DNA from: Ilyonectria destructans
Lineage: Eukaryota > Ascomycota > Sordariomycetes > Hypocreales > Nectriaceae
Reading direction: 5' to 3'
Assembly: GCA_020740775.1 (NCBI GenBank)
Contig: JAHEWK010000034.1
Span: 186,001 to 250,000, forward strand
Length of the DNA stretch: 64,000 bases
Numbering within the stretch: position 1 is the stretch's first letter; the number at the start of each line of letters is the position of its first letter. The translations under genes and the position numbers were made by a program. The notes under the pieces are model-generated. The model was not told the DNA's origin, did no database searches, and saw only the letters and a program-made list of their open reading frames with translations. Shown in pieces: positions 9,470-19,956 of this stretch.

Positions 9470-11003
9470 TGTCCCAGGCCCTCTCACTCCTGACACGACA
9501 CAACTTTCGCAAGCAAGCGGCGCTCACTTAAGATAAAACAAAGGGGAAGTCCAAGGGAGAAACAACCGGAGGGAGGGGAAGGGGTGTAAGAGCAGAGTAC
9601 GTATTGGGTCTTCTTATGGCTCAATCCTTGTGGCAACGGGACACAAAGAAGGAAGTGTGGGGGGTGGCGGCCACCGAGGACACCATGACGCTTCGGGGCT
9701 GAGAGCAGGCCGCAGCAGGGACTGCGTGCGTGGACACTTGGGGGCACTGCTTGCAGCCAGATGTGCGGAAGTGTGCCATCCAATACAGCCCGACCACAAA
9801 GAAGCTTAAAGGTGGCCTCGCCTGTTCGCTACCCTCCGCCGGGAAGCGGCGGAACCTTGGCAATGCGGGTGACGATCGAGGCAAGCTATCAGAGATGTAT
9901 GTTACAGGCCTGGAGATGTGTTCTAGACCCAATCAGGACCGCGCGGGTCCGCTGCTGGTCCGCAGTACTTGTTGTAGTACTAATGTCTAAGTTAGGTATC
10001 AAGATTAGTAAGGTGTGGGGACACTTCTGTTTAAGTGGCGGGGCTTAGGCTGCATGAAAAACTGTCAGCGGGTTTTGCAACAGTGGCCCTATCGTCCTCC
10101 GTAAACGGGCCCCGTTCCGATTGAACATACTGTACTTGAGTAGGCTGGCGCAAGTTGTCGTCCTGAGAGCAATTGTCAGGCTTCTCTGACGGCCAGTATC
10201 GACCTTGCCCAAGAGGGCCATTACGGCTGCCAACCTTTCCACACCCAGGGGTCACTTTTGACGCTCACCCCTTTGGACCATTCTGGACTTTCGCCCCTGG
10301 GGGTGATCATGTCTCTCGACCTCAGTGTCCGCTATGGGCCTTCACCCCCAGGGACAGCGGTCTAGCCCTGCTGCTCTGGCCTAACCCTACAACCTAACAC
10401 TGGTTGCGACCTGTCACATGCCGTGCGAACGACCTCCATGGACTATTCTGGACCCGGATGGGCAGAACACTATTTTCGATAGAATCTCGTGGAGAGGAAA
10501 TGTCAGTCCACCACCACCTTCCGACCGCATCTGTCCGATGCAATAAAACACAAAGCGGCCCCGCGTCACGGAAAAGCCAAGAGACGGTCCCAATGCTATC
10601 TAGGGGGTGAGAAAATTCCATAGCTCCATGACAGGCTTCACCGGGAGGATCAGCTCCCCAATTAGACATCTGATTGGGAATATAGTTCTTTAAGCAAAAT
10701 GTCGCTGCTTTTTATTGTTCTTAGAATCCAATAAAGTAAAAAAGCAAACCCCTTCGCGCGTGTTTCCTTGTTTTGCAAGGTGACCTCCCGTATGCCCCTG
10801 GAAAGAATCCTGGCCACACCTGACAGTACTACCAAAGGAGCCATGGTTGCAGACGGACACAGCCTTGCGACAATGCGTGATGGCAGAACAGAACCCTTAG
10901 GTCGCAACCATAGTTACAACGACATGGTGCCCTTTCGCAACTCGACAAGAGTTAAAAATCATCAAACTACAAGTCCATTGGATGAAATTGCCTCTGCTAT
11001 TCC
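9470..11003. other. Intergenic, no supported gene
   Basis: Contains the cupredoxin promoter. The rest holds only short frames without recognisable domains and no clear repeat. Confidence 0.5.
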
Positions 11004-11433
11004 GAGACCACGGCGAGGTGGCTCGAAACTTTCCGACCAGTGGGCAATACGACAACAATATGACAATCCCTGAATTAAAACCCTGGTATTATTGGCGTGT
11101 GAAGAAGGCGTGAGTGCTGGGACGTCCATCCACTCCAGATTACTACAACAGGGCTAACGCCATCACCTCAATCTTCAAGTGGAAGAGTAGGCTGGATTCG
11201 GAGTCACCATCACCATCTTCGTCTCCTCTGTCTCCTTTGCCCTTCCTCCCTAGGAAAAAACCCCCATCGGCACCATGATCATCATCATCATCGTCACAAT
11301 CACCACCCGGGCCCCTCCCTCTCTCTACTACTTCCCAAACGCCCGGGTCAGCCTCCGCGCCAGATCAGCCCTCTCCTCTCTCGCCTCTCGACAAACACCA
11401 CACTAAAGTTTCGAGCCACCTCGCCGTGGTCTC
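11004..11433. mobile_element. Candidate 430-bp MITE with perfect 29-bp inverted ends
   Basis: GAGACCACGGCGAGGTGGCT plus nine more bases at 11004-11032 reappears as its exact reverse complement at 11405-11433. The 372-bp interior has no coding content but includes an (ATC)n run near 11277-11297. No target-site duplication was found, so the mobile-element reading is an inference from the perfect distant inverted repeat. Confidence 0.5.
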
Positions 11434-11761
11434 TGAGCCGTACTCGGAGTAGAAGATCAGAGACGCATCGTTTGCTCAATTGACAAGTGTAGCTTGACTT
11501 GCAAATGTCTTTTATACACTTTATGAGCAATGTGCAGGGAGGCGTGCAGAGTGTACAGCGTCCAGGAGCTGGATCTGAGGATACAGGCGGTTGGACCTTG
11601 TCTTGCTTACGCACGACGATTACTGCGTACGCAAGTCTGCACGCGGCGATTTCTGCGCTCTGGGGATTCCTCTTGCCCCCTATTTTTTTCTTCTCACGCC
11701 GAGAACACGCGCACACATACACACCAAAGGACCAGCATGTGCTTCGCCAACCTGGGCACGC
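11434..11761. other. Intergenic, nothing recognised
   Basis: Short stretch between two inverted-repeat elements. No gene or motif is supported. Confidence 0.5.
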
Positions 11762-12744
11762 CAGCGCTCTCAACAAGACAAGCCTAACCAAGACAAGACA
11801 AGCCAAGTCAAGTCAAGCCAAGTCAAGATGACCATCTTATCAATCAAGACGGCTTTTTTAGCTGGCTTGACTTGTCTTGATACCGGCTTGGTAAGCAGGG
11901 ACCCTATGGTGGTCATAGCCACGGTGGCTTGGATGGTAAAATCCTGCTGGCACGGCCAAAAGTTAGCCCCGAGCACCACGCTCATCACCGTCAAGATGTC
12001 CGATATTGACGATACCTCTTCGGTGACCGCCCTCTCGGAAGCAGTTACCGAGACGGCCAGCCAGCCCTCGACCCTGAACACGAGATCCGCCGCAGCCGGA
12101 AGCGACGCGTTTGCTACTTTTCGCGGGGTATAGGGTAGGGAGGGATACTTCGAGCAATTGCTCCCACATGAGCAACAAGAACAGATGCCGATTTTTCTGT
12201 AGAATGGAAGAAATGCAGACAAAAAATTAGTCCCTCTAGATTTCTGTCGCCGAGGGCTTTCTATCGGTGCTAGTTTTTGTATGATCAGACCAATATTTCC
12301 GGCTTGGGTCTTATGTCTATCTCACATCCTGAATAATGTCTGTCCTGTATCAAACAACTGCCATTTGAAGGTGAAAGATCCGGGAAGATTTTATCCGGAT
12401 CCAAACCCAGGCGAAGAAAGAGGTCCCAACCGAATGATATCACTCTCTAAGTCTACTAGATAAGTCAAATTGTTGTCCGCACGCGCGGCCCTTAAGGAAT
12501 GAATTGATCTTCTCTCTAGCTACAGAAGGAGCGGAAGCCTAGGTCTTATATAGACCTAGCTGACAGGGGTCGTAATGACCACAGAACCTTCTAGAGACAA
12601 ATAGGTAGTTTCCTCCAACACAAATGTATTGACCAGTACGGTATTCATCATTTTCCCAGGTTCATCCATCGCTTTTTGTCACAGGGACCTATACCCAAGC
12701 CCAAATTACCATTGAACCCAGGTACCAGCTACCTGCATCGCGAT

Positions 12745-12850
12745 TGGTCGTTCTATCGAGTCTTGGTTTTCGATAGATATCGAATCTACGGAAGGCACAT
12801 TCGATTCGATATGAATCTGCGGGAGATGCATTCGATTCGTAAGATGTCCA
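12745..12850. repeat. ATTCGATTCG-rich dispersed repeat, copy 1
   Basis: Contains CGAGTCTTGG-like sequence, GATAGATATCGAATCTACGG and GCATTCGATTCG motifs that recur in the same order at 40758-40935. Probably subterminal repeats of a transposon family, but no coding part is attached. Confidence 0.6.
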
Positions 12851-12950
12851 TCCCTGCTCACGATGGCCGGCCTGCTTACTAACACGTCTTGAATAGGCTT
12901 GACAAGATATCAAGTCAAGCCAAGTCAAGTCAAGACAGACCGCTAAGTTA

Positions 12951-12992
12951 TCAAGACAAGACAAGCCAGAGCTCTGGCTTGTCTTGTCTTGA
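12951..12992. repeat. Perfect 42-bp palindrome without spacer
   Basis: TCAAGACAAGACAAGCCAGAG is followed directly by its exact reverse complement. It lies in the right subterminal region of the CAGCG-ended element. Such a sequence can extrude as a cruciform and is often unstable, so its intact survival is notable. Confidence 0.95.
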
Positions 12993-13025
12993 CTTGTTGA
13001 GAGCGCTGCGCTCAGCTTCGTCTGG

Positions 13026-14312
13026 TTACGAACTGGTCCTGAATTGCCCTAGGACCTGGGTTTGTTCCATGAATTTGACGACCTTTGCTGCTACTTTGCG
13101 TTCGCTCAGTAGTTGTCGGAGATTTCGACGTCCTGGAAATTGCCCCAGTTCCTGGTTTCGAAGTGTGGTATGCCTCCTACATTGAAGCAGGATATGGGCT
13201 ACTGTTTGCCGTCCTTCGCCGCAGTTGCATCTCGGGTCGGTGACTCCTGGCACTCTTCGTTTGAAGAGGAAGTCATTCATCCCAATCTTTTCCGTCCGGA
13301 GTTGGATGTAAATGGCGCTCTGCCTCTTGCTGAAGTGCTTGTGTGGCTGCAGTACTTTCGGTGTTGGCTCTGGCGTGTGCCTGAAGGTTGCCCGGCCCCT
13401 GGTTTCCTGTTGCCACTGTGTTTGCCATCTTTGTTTGACAACTCTGCGCGACCACAGTTTCAACGTGGATTTCAAGGAATGCAGTACGGGGGCTTGCTGT
13501 GCCCTTGGTCCCGGCGGACCTCTTTGTCGCCATCCTGTGGCTTCTTTGGCCGCTCGGTCAGCCGCCTCGTTGCCGTATATCCCCTTGTGGGCCGGGATCC
13601 ATCTGATCTCGACGGTCAAACCTTGTGTTCGTAGTTCTTGTATTCGCTGTGTAATGTCTTGGAGAAGGTATGACCCGGATTTGCCTCTGGGCCTCGCCAC
13701 CGACCGGATAGCTGCTTGGTTGTCTGTGTATATCAAGACTTTCTTTCTGGCGTTGCCTCTGTCTCTATCCTCCCGGGCAAGCTGTAGAGCCAAGGAAATT
13801 CCCTGCAGTTCACCGGCGTACACCGTTGATACGGAATCATCGCCCATGTAGGCGGTTTTGGTTTGGTTGATAGTGGTGCATACGGCAGCAGCGCCAATGT
13901 GGCCATTGATACCACTTCCATCCGTGTATATGTGTAAGGCATCTGGCTCGTTGCTGGTGCTGTACTGGTGTCTCGCTTGCGCCTTCTCGACGCTCTCTTC
14001 GATGAACGTTTCTGGGCCTGTCCACCATGGTGGGACGACGTGCGGTGTGATAGCTTCCATTTTCTCCAGATCAAATCCTCCTTCGTCCCGTATGGCCTTT
14101 TGTATTGCTCTGCGCGGGCTTGTGTTTGTCCTTTCTTCTCTCGCTTGACCGGAGTTGCGCTGGGGTTCTTGTTTCCCATTGCTGATTCTTCCCAGGCAGT
14201 CAGCATTATGCTTCCAGATTTGATGTTCGATGGGAAGGAGGTGTGTTTCGATGTCTAGAGCGGGGGCTGATGTGGCCTTGTAGGCGCCAGATATTGCCCT
14301 GGCTGCCCGCGC
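13026..14312 (-). pseudogene. LINE ORF2, RNase H and C-terminal knuckle part, cut off by the TAG
   Basis: In phase with the endonuclease-RT part and open from the TAG to the natural stop at 13028-13026. Immediately after the TAG it reads ARAARAISGAYKATSAPALD, the normal post-RT connector. RNase H is present with IYTDGSGINGHIG, AGELQGISLAL and IYTDNQAA. A CNCGEGRQTVAHILLQC motif lies near the end. Glutamine CAG to TAG would explain the lesion and is the kind of C-to-T change made by RIP, but a single hit proves nothing. Confidence 0.88.
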
Positions 14313-14315
14313 CTA

Positions 14316-16862
14316 CAGACTCTGCAGCTGTGCCAGTGTCTTGTTTGGATATGGCATGGTCCGCGTTCTCCAGTTTGAGTTTGACCAGGCTGAGCATGCA
14401 TACATGATCTGTGGTACCACCACCCCTCGGTAGATCTTTCGCATGTCTTGCAGGGTAAGACCCCAGGTTGAGCTGCCCAGACTGCTGAGGGCTGAGATTG
14501 TCTTCGTCGCCTTCCGCCGTACTTCGTCTACGTGGGGCTTCCATTGCAGCGCCGAGTCCATGATGAGACCTAGGTATTTACACGTCGGCTTTGCCGGGAT
14601 CTCACCCCAGGCTGTTTGCAGTGGTTGCCGGGTATCTATTCTGGTGCGAGCCCTGGTGAAATGTATGAGCTGAAACTTGCTGGGTGAAAAAACCGATGCA
14701 TGGGTTTTCGCCCACTGCTCGGCTATCTGAAGTGCCCCTCGAAGCTTGGTGCATGTTTCCGCGGTCGTATCTCCCCATGTTAGGATCGCCACGTCGTCGA
14801 TGAACCCGGTTGCCGAGGTGTCGTCTGCTAGGTTGCACTTTTCGATCAGGTCTGCGTTGTAGAAGATGTAGAGAATTGGTGAAAGTGGCGAGCCTTGCAC
14901 GGTTCCCGTGCGTACTTTGTACAACTCGGTTTTGAACCCGTCGACGGAGATCCTGGTGTGCCGGTCCTCTAGGAGGCTCGATATCCACCTAACCGTCTTC
15001 TCGTCAATCTTCCTCTTCCGCAGGTTGTGCAGGAGCCGCTGGTGTGATACGTTGTCGAATGCGCCTGAGACGTCGAGCAGGAGTAAGCTAGCCACCTGCC
15101 CTCGGCCTCTGTTCCACGCTTCATAAATCTTGTCGATGATGTGATGCACGGCGTGCTCGGTGGATCTCAACTTTCTGCCTCCCACATGGGTCGAAGGCAG
15201 CAGGTTGTATGTCTCTGCCACGTAGCTCAGGCGGTGTGCTATTATAGCGTCCATGATCTTGCCCATGGTGTTTAGCAGCCCGATCGGCCGGTAAGACCCC
15301 GGGATGGTGTAGTTGTCTTTACCTTGCTTCCTCAGTACAACTGTTGTCGATTCCCTGAAGTGTTGCGGACAGTAACCGAGATTGAGGCTCTGATTGAAGA
15401 TTGCCGACAGGTGAGGCTTGATCCATGTCTCTGCTAGCTGCAATGCTCTGTTCGGGATGCCATCAGGGCCGGGGGCCTTGAGCGGCGAGGCTTCTTGTAT
15501 GGCTCTCTCCACTTCTTGTTCTGTAATGGGTGGCATCGTTATTCGGTCTGGGTAAATCGCGTTTTCGATGTCGCCAATCTCTGCCTCCGGTGGGGAGGGA
15601 AAGAATGCTCTCTTGAAGATCTCTGCCTTTTCCGCTGGCTCTGAGACCATCTGAGAGGTGTCTGGGTGCTCCAGTATAGGTGTTATCTCTGGTGCCTGAA
15701 TGGTCCTGTTTCTGGCCCATTTCGCCATTTTCCAGAGAGCCTCTGGTGACTCTGAAGCTCTCTCTACCTTTTCTCGGTGCGCTCTTCTCAGTGCTTTCTT
15801 GATTACCCTGCCCTTGTGGTTTCTGGCTGCTCGGTATGCCTCCCATGTTTCTTCCGTGTGGTAGAGATTGTGGAGTCGCCTGAGGCGCTTGGCCTCAGCC
15901 AGCACTTGCGTACACTCCTCATCCCAGCCGGGTCTGGATTGGGGTGACCATGTCCTTCGTGGTACTGCTGTCTCTATTGCACTCTTCAGCGCTGCGACTA
16001 TTTCCCCCACGTACCGATCAAGTGCGTTTCGGGTTCTCGGTCTCCGCTGCGGCGGCAGCTTGTTCAGGACCGCAGACCTGAATTTCTTTTCATCTATCGA
16101 CTTCCAGCTTCTGCTAGGCTCTCTGCTGAGCTGTTTGACTGACACATCGAGGAAGATTACAACCGGCAGGTGGTCTGAATCGTGATCGAGACCACGGTCT
16201 ACTTCACATCTGATAACCCGGTCGACTAGGCCGAGAGTGACCAGACAGAGATCAATCGTTGTCCGCCTGTTGTTCTCTTCGTACGTGATGGTGCCTGGTG
16301 CCAGAGTGTTTGTGAGGTTATAGTCTTCCATAATCTCGACGAGATCTTCTGCCTCTGCCTCTATTCGAGGAATATGGGAGCCTCCCCACATCTCATGGTG
16401 TAGGTTGAAGTCTCCGATCAGTATCTGATCTGCTTGCTGAGCTGAGTCGAGCACCCTTCGCAGTTGGGGTAGTACGCTCCGCCTATTTTCCGCCATTCGA
16501 TTGGGGTTGTAGATGTTGTGCAGCTTGATCTCTCTCATCTCGTCTCCTTGTCCGAAGGTTATCGTTACTGTGCATAGATCCCGACTGTGCGATTCGAATT
16601 GCCATTTTGAATGATCGAGGCGTTTGTTGATGTACAGACATACCCTTGCTGGGTCGCTGCCTTCATTTTGGGGGTAACATAGATGGAACTGGTCTTTTGC
16701 CGGGTGGTGTGTGGTGTGCATGAAGGGATTGGCCCATGGTTCTTGAATGGCTAAGATGTCGAATTTCATTACCCTTGGGTCCCGTAGGAGGGTAGCCATG
16801 ACGATGTCTCTCGATTTTCTGACGTTGTACTGTAGTATTGAGAGTGATTCCATGTGTCTCAT
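14316..16862 (-). CDS. LINE ORF2, endonuclease and reverse transcriptase part
   Basis: 848 residues before a premature stop. The apurinic-type endonuclease (EEP) occupies the first ~230 residues, with LQYNVRKS, AIQEPW, IGDFNLHHEMWGG and SDHLPV motifs. The reverse transcriptase follows with GPDGIPNRAL, LLLDVSGAFDNV, GTVQGSPLSPILY and the catalytic GFIDDVAIL. The thumb region runs to LAQLQSL, where TAG (14315-14313) interrupts. Translation resumes openly in the same phase into the RNase H part. ORF2 begins at the ATG of the ATGA overlap with ORF1. Confidence 0.9.
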
Positions 16863-18565
16863 TCGCGGTTGTCGACGTCCATGTTGTCCGCTTGGTAGGT
16901 GCTGTGTAGTCGTGCCGAGTTCGCATCGAGGGCTTCCAGTGCCCTTCTAGATGGCGTTATGGTTCTTTGGGGCCGCTGACTGCCCGTATTGACTGTGATT
17001 ACGTTTTCGACCTCGTTCGGGGCGGCTGTGTTGGCTCCAGGATTGGCTCTCTTTTGCCCTCTCTTTGTCGGTGACCTACTTCTTCCTTGCCCGCTCTGCT
17101 GGTTGCGGTCAGGTGCGAGAGATGGTGCTCCCTCCCGGATGGTTCGTCCGTTCGGTTCCTCCTGGACTCTCACGCGTGGGTTCGCCTGGCTAGCTGCCAT
17201 GCTGCCTTGCGGCTCCAGGTGGTACCTAGGACGTGCGGCGTAGGCGGCCTTGACCTTGGCCATTTCCTCCTTCCTGACTGCACACTGGTTACTCCAGGCC
17301 TCGTGTTGACCTTTGCAGTTGGCGCACTTTCTGGGTACGCTCTTGTCAGACTTGACAGGGCAATCGCGGGACGCATGTTCCTGAGCGCAGTAGCCGCATC
17401 TCATCGTTGCCTTGCACTGGGTTCCTATGTGGCCATATCCTTGACAGCCGAAGCATTGCCTCAGTCGGCACGACCTGTCATACAGCTCGCACTGAAAGAC
17501 CTCCCCTTGCCAGATCAGTCCCTCGTCGATAATTTTGTTGGCGTCTTGGGGTCTTGTGAACTCAATGATGATCGAGGAAGCATTCTTTGCCGCAGACTTC
17601 CTCGTGAGCCAGCCAATGTATTTTATCCCGGCGCTCGGGATGAACGGTCTGTTCTCCTGGAGAATGATGTCTCTGATGTTCTCAAATTGGCTCACATCCA
17701 TCGAGTTGGTACGGATGCCGTGTACAAGAACTCCGTATGTTGGAATGCGCACTGCGGCTCCATTGCCAAGCCTGCGCTCCCAGTCCTCAGCGAACTGTCG
17801 GAGCACCTCCATGTCAGAGGTCGTAGCCGTCTTGATGCTAAGGTCACCGCTTTTGAGTTGGTTAGTTGACACCGTCTTGATGTTCTCTATGTGCTCGTTT
17901 CCGCTTTGTTCTATAGCACGGTCTACGTGTGCTTTCAGGCTACGGGGGTTCATCGCCCGTAGGCCAGCTATGGTGAGTGGGTTCCGAATGTTCACGATGA
18001 TCTTACGGAGCACTTGCGCGGGCGGCGCCTTGAGCTGGTTCAATGGGTTATGTATACTAGTGGCTAGCCCATTCCCGGCTGCTACAGATGCGTAAGTCCG
18101 TAGCGGGCTCGGTCGGTTACGCTGGTCCGCGTTCTTGATATCTCTCACCATCGTGATGACTGTTCTGCCAATATCGGTCGATTCTCTGGCTGCCGCTTTC
18201 GTCTCGTTCTGTGCTTCATGGCTCTCGCGTATTCCTTCCAATGCCTGTTGGCTTGTGTTCGCTACCTGTTTGAGTTCCGTCTTGATGTCGTTGAGAGCCT
18301 GCGTCGTGCTTTCCGCCGCGATCTTCGATTCGGTTCTTGCCATTTGGAGCGCGTCGCGTACGGTGTCGAGGTCTGGGATACTGTGGATCTTGTTGACGAG
18401 GGATAGTGCGCCCATGGCCATGACTTTGACCAGGCCTTGGGGAACGGGCTGGTCTCTCGCGCGTTCGATGCACAGGAGGGCTTCCCTGAGGTATTTGCCA
18501 AGTTGCGTGGCGTGCTCGCGGAATTCGGCGGGCCAGGCCACCTCTTGGGGCCACGAGGTCGCCAT
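16859..18565 (-). CDS. LINE ORF1 protein with zinc knuckles
   Basis: 568 residues, intact. The N-terminal half is predicted helical with Ala/Glu/Lys-rich stretches (ALNDIKTELKQVANTSQQAL), consistent with oligomerisation. The C-terminal third carries knuckle-type motifs CFGCQGYGHIGTQC, CGYCAQEHASRDC and CANCKGQHEAWSNQC, expected to bind the element's RNA as a nucleocapsid. A basic Arg/Lys/Pro-rich tail follows. It ends at a TGA overlapping the ORF2 start in GAATGAGAC, so ORF2 is likely translated by termination-reinitiation. The ATG at 18565 is the first in a long open frame. Confidence 0.9.
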   Translation of the reverse strand: MATSWPQEVAWPAEFREHATQLGKYLREALLCIERARDQPVPQGLVKVMAMGALSLVNKIHSIPDLDTVRDALQMARTESKIAAESTTQALNDIKTELKQVANTSQQALEGIRESHEAQNETKAAARESTDIGRTVITMVRDIKNADQRNRPSPLRTYASVAAGNGLATSIHNPLNQLKAPPAQVLRKIIVNIRNPLTIAGLRAMNPRSLKAHVDRAIEQSGNEHIENIKTVSTNQLKSGDLSIKTATTSDMEVLRQFAEDWERRLGNGAAVRIPTYGVLVHGIRTNSMDVSQFENIRDIILQENRPFIPSAGIKYIGWLTRKSAAKNASSIIIEFTRPQDANKIIDEGLIWQGEVFQCELYDRSCRLRQCFGCQGYGHIGTQCKATMRCGYCAQEHASRDCPVKSDKSVPRKCANCKGQHEAWSNQCAVRKEEMAKVKAAYAARPRYHLEPQGSMAASQANPRVRVQEEPNGRTIREGAPSLAPDRNQQSGQGRSRSPTKRGQKRANPGANTAAPNEVENVITVNTGSQRPQRTITPSRRALEALDANSARLHSTYQADNMDVDNRE

Positions 18566-18589
18566 TATGGTCTAAAAACGCACTGGGCG

Positions 18590-18960
18590 ATGCGCTAGAC
18601 TTCAGGCTATTCAATTGACCCGTTAGAGAGGCGTATGAGTTCTGTTTTGAGGCTGTTGTTTCAAAAATTTGTTCTCGCTGTTGTGGAAAGTTTTTTTTCC
18701 CGGAAATTGGGGATCGAACTGGTGAATTTTCCTTACAACGACCCACATACATCACGTGCCCCACTCAACTGCATGAGACCTAAACCATAAATTGCAATCA
18801 ATTCTATATTTGACAGAAGCAACCGCTTGTAAATGGCCTTTTTTCTGCCCAAGCTGTGTATAAATGAAAGTGTTGAGTTTTGTGGGGGATTTTTTTTTTT
18901 TGCCTGGCGAAAGGGTTGGGTTGGCGAAAGGGTGGTGGCGTATGGTATAGCCTGCCTCTT
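18590..18960 (-). repeat. pogo-family 5' terminal fragment, copy 1
   Basis: Read on the minus strand, it contains CGCCACCACCCTTTCGCCAA, then AAAACTCAACACTTTCATTTATAC, CAAGCGGTTGCTTCTG and finally CTCATGCAGTTGAGTGGGGC. The same ordered blocks precede the pogo-type transposase at 56536 and occur at 31155-31310. So the LINE 5' end adjoins, or lies inside, an old pogo element. A T11-12 tract lies at 18891-18901. Confidence 0.7.
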
Positions 18961-19089
18961 CCGTCTAACAATAATACACTCATAGAATCAAAATTACGTC
19001 ACTCTTCCCCCACAAGCAATTGTCATTAAAGCGGGCAACAGGTACCAGAATAACCATCCCATGTAGCTAAATCCACCAGCGAACTTCCC

Positions 19090-19608
19090 TCAGTCCACCC
19101 TCTTCGCCCTGTATTTCCCCATCCACTCCGGCTTCACAAACAACACCCAGGCCCTAAACCCCAACATAACCCCCATCCCCAGCCCAAGGCCCCAAATCAC
19201 CTTGCTGGGATTAAGCCCGCTACCCGCCTCCCCCGCAACCCACGCCTGCCAAAACGAGAGCGGGAGAGCCAAAGTCTCAAACGAGGCTAACATCTGGTAC
19301 GTAGTCCGCCTCGTCTCTACCGCCCCAGTTTTATTCGGGATCGCAAGCACCATCGGGACCGTCATAGCGGCCAGGCTAATGCCGAACAGTTGGAAGATAG
19401 AGGCAGCGTGAGGCGCCGCGGACTTGCCATCGCTTAAGTACATTCGTCCTAAGGCTTCTTTCGCGTCGAATATCATAGGAACGGCCAGGAAGATGTTAAA
19501 GGCTGATTCGGCGGCCAATACGATTCGGACAATAGTGCCGGGCGCCGATGGATCAATCTCTATGGATACTTTGACGTCGGTTCCGGTGCGTTTGTCAATG
19601 TTTGCCAT
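19090..19608 (-). CDS. Small multi-pass membrane protein, unknown function
   Basis: 172 residues, single exon. About four hydrophobic segments are visible: IVRIVLAAESAFNIFLAVPM, IFQLFGISLAAMTVPMVLAI, the region around MLASFETLALPLSFWQAWVA, and VIWGLGLGMGVMLGFRAWVL. It has a short acidic N-terminus and a basic C-terminus (KYRAKRVD). It resembles small fungal hypothetical membrane proteins; I do not recognise a named family. No lesion is seen, and it sits alone between transposon fragments. Confidence 0.7.
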   Translation of the reverse strand: MANIDKRTGTDVKVSIEIDPSAPGTIVRIVLAAESAFNIFLAVPMIFDAKEALGRMYLSDGKSAAPHAASIFQLFGISLAAMTVPMVLAIPNKTGAVETRRTTYQMLASFETLALPLSFWQAWVAGEAGSGLNPSKVIWGLGLGMGVMLGFRAWVLFVKPEWMGKYRAKRVD

Positions 19609-19956
19609 AGTTATGCTTTGGGAGGATGATTGCTTGTCTTTCTTGAGTGAGGCGAATATGCTGTGGAGATGTAGACCGTAGGACCTGAGATTAGGGCTGT
19701 TATATAAATGTTTTCATAATCAGGGGTAGAGACAAACCGTCACGTCGCCCTCAAGCTTAAACCGCATGACCCACTGTTAATAGCCGGGATATCTGAGTGT
19801 TCTGAGTGGTTCGGAAAGCCCGGATAGCTAGCATAACGTTAGGCTTCAGGTTATAGCAGTAGCATAACGTTAGGGAGTCCAAAATGCTGTACCGAGGTTG
19901 ACGTGTTTTTTATTTTATATTTTAGACTTTTTCAGTGTAGAGATTGGGGTCACAAT
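19609..19956. other. Intergenic between small membrane gene and LINE tail
   Basis: Promoter side of the 19.1 kb gene. The phrase AGCATAACGTTAGG occurs twice (near 19832 and 19862). Nothing else was recognised. Confidence 0.5.

Larger units (their letters stand above)
11762..13008. mobile_element. Non-autonomous hAT-like element with CAGCG inverted ends
   Basis: The left end starts CAGCGCTCTCAACAAG and the right end (reverse strand from 13008) has the identical 16 bases, followed on both sides by subterminal CAAGACAAG / CAAGTCAAG repeats. CAGNG-type termini and dense subterminal pentamers are typical of hAT elements. The 1,247-bp interior has no transposase; a short open stretch near 11997-12133 (MSDIDDTSSV...) could be a transposase N-terminal remnant. 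The neighbouring 8-mers differ, so no target duplication is preserved. The right end lies 17 bases beyond the LINE ORF2 stop. Confidence 0.6.
13026..18565 (-). mobile_element. Tad-like non-LTR retrotransposon (LINE), nearly complete
   Basis: Two ORFs in LINE arrangement: a zinc-knuckle ORF1, then endonuclease-RT-RNase H ORF2. ORF1 plus ORF2 with an RNase H domain and a C-terminal CCHC-like motif is the Tad1 clade layout. The only coding lesion found is one TAG in ORF2. At its 3' side it stops within 17 bases of the CAGCG-ended element; at its 5' side it adjoins a fragment of a pogo-type terminus, so it may have inserted into that element. No poly(A) tail or target duplication is visible. Confidence 0.93.

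Noticed and set aside
11591..12133. 180-codon frame crossing the left end of the CAGCG element
   Set aside because: It begins outside the element and runs through the TCAAG repeats; at most its last ~45 codons might be transposase remnant.
18690..18785. tRNA-like A-box and B-box (GCAGTTGAGTGGGGC, CAGTTCGATCC) on the minus strand, suggesting a SINE or tRNA
   Set aside because: The acceptor and T stems do not pair, and the same sequence aligns with the untranslated leader of the pogo element at 56.4-56.5 kb. It is part of that element.
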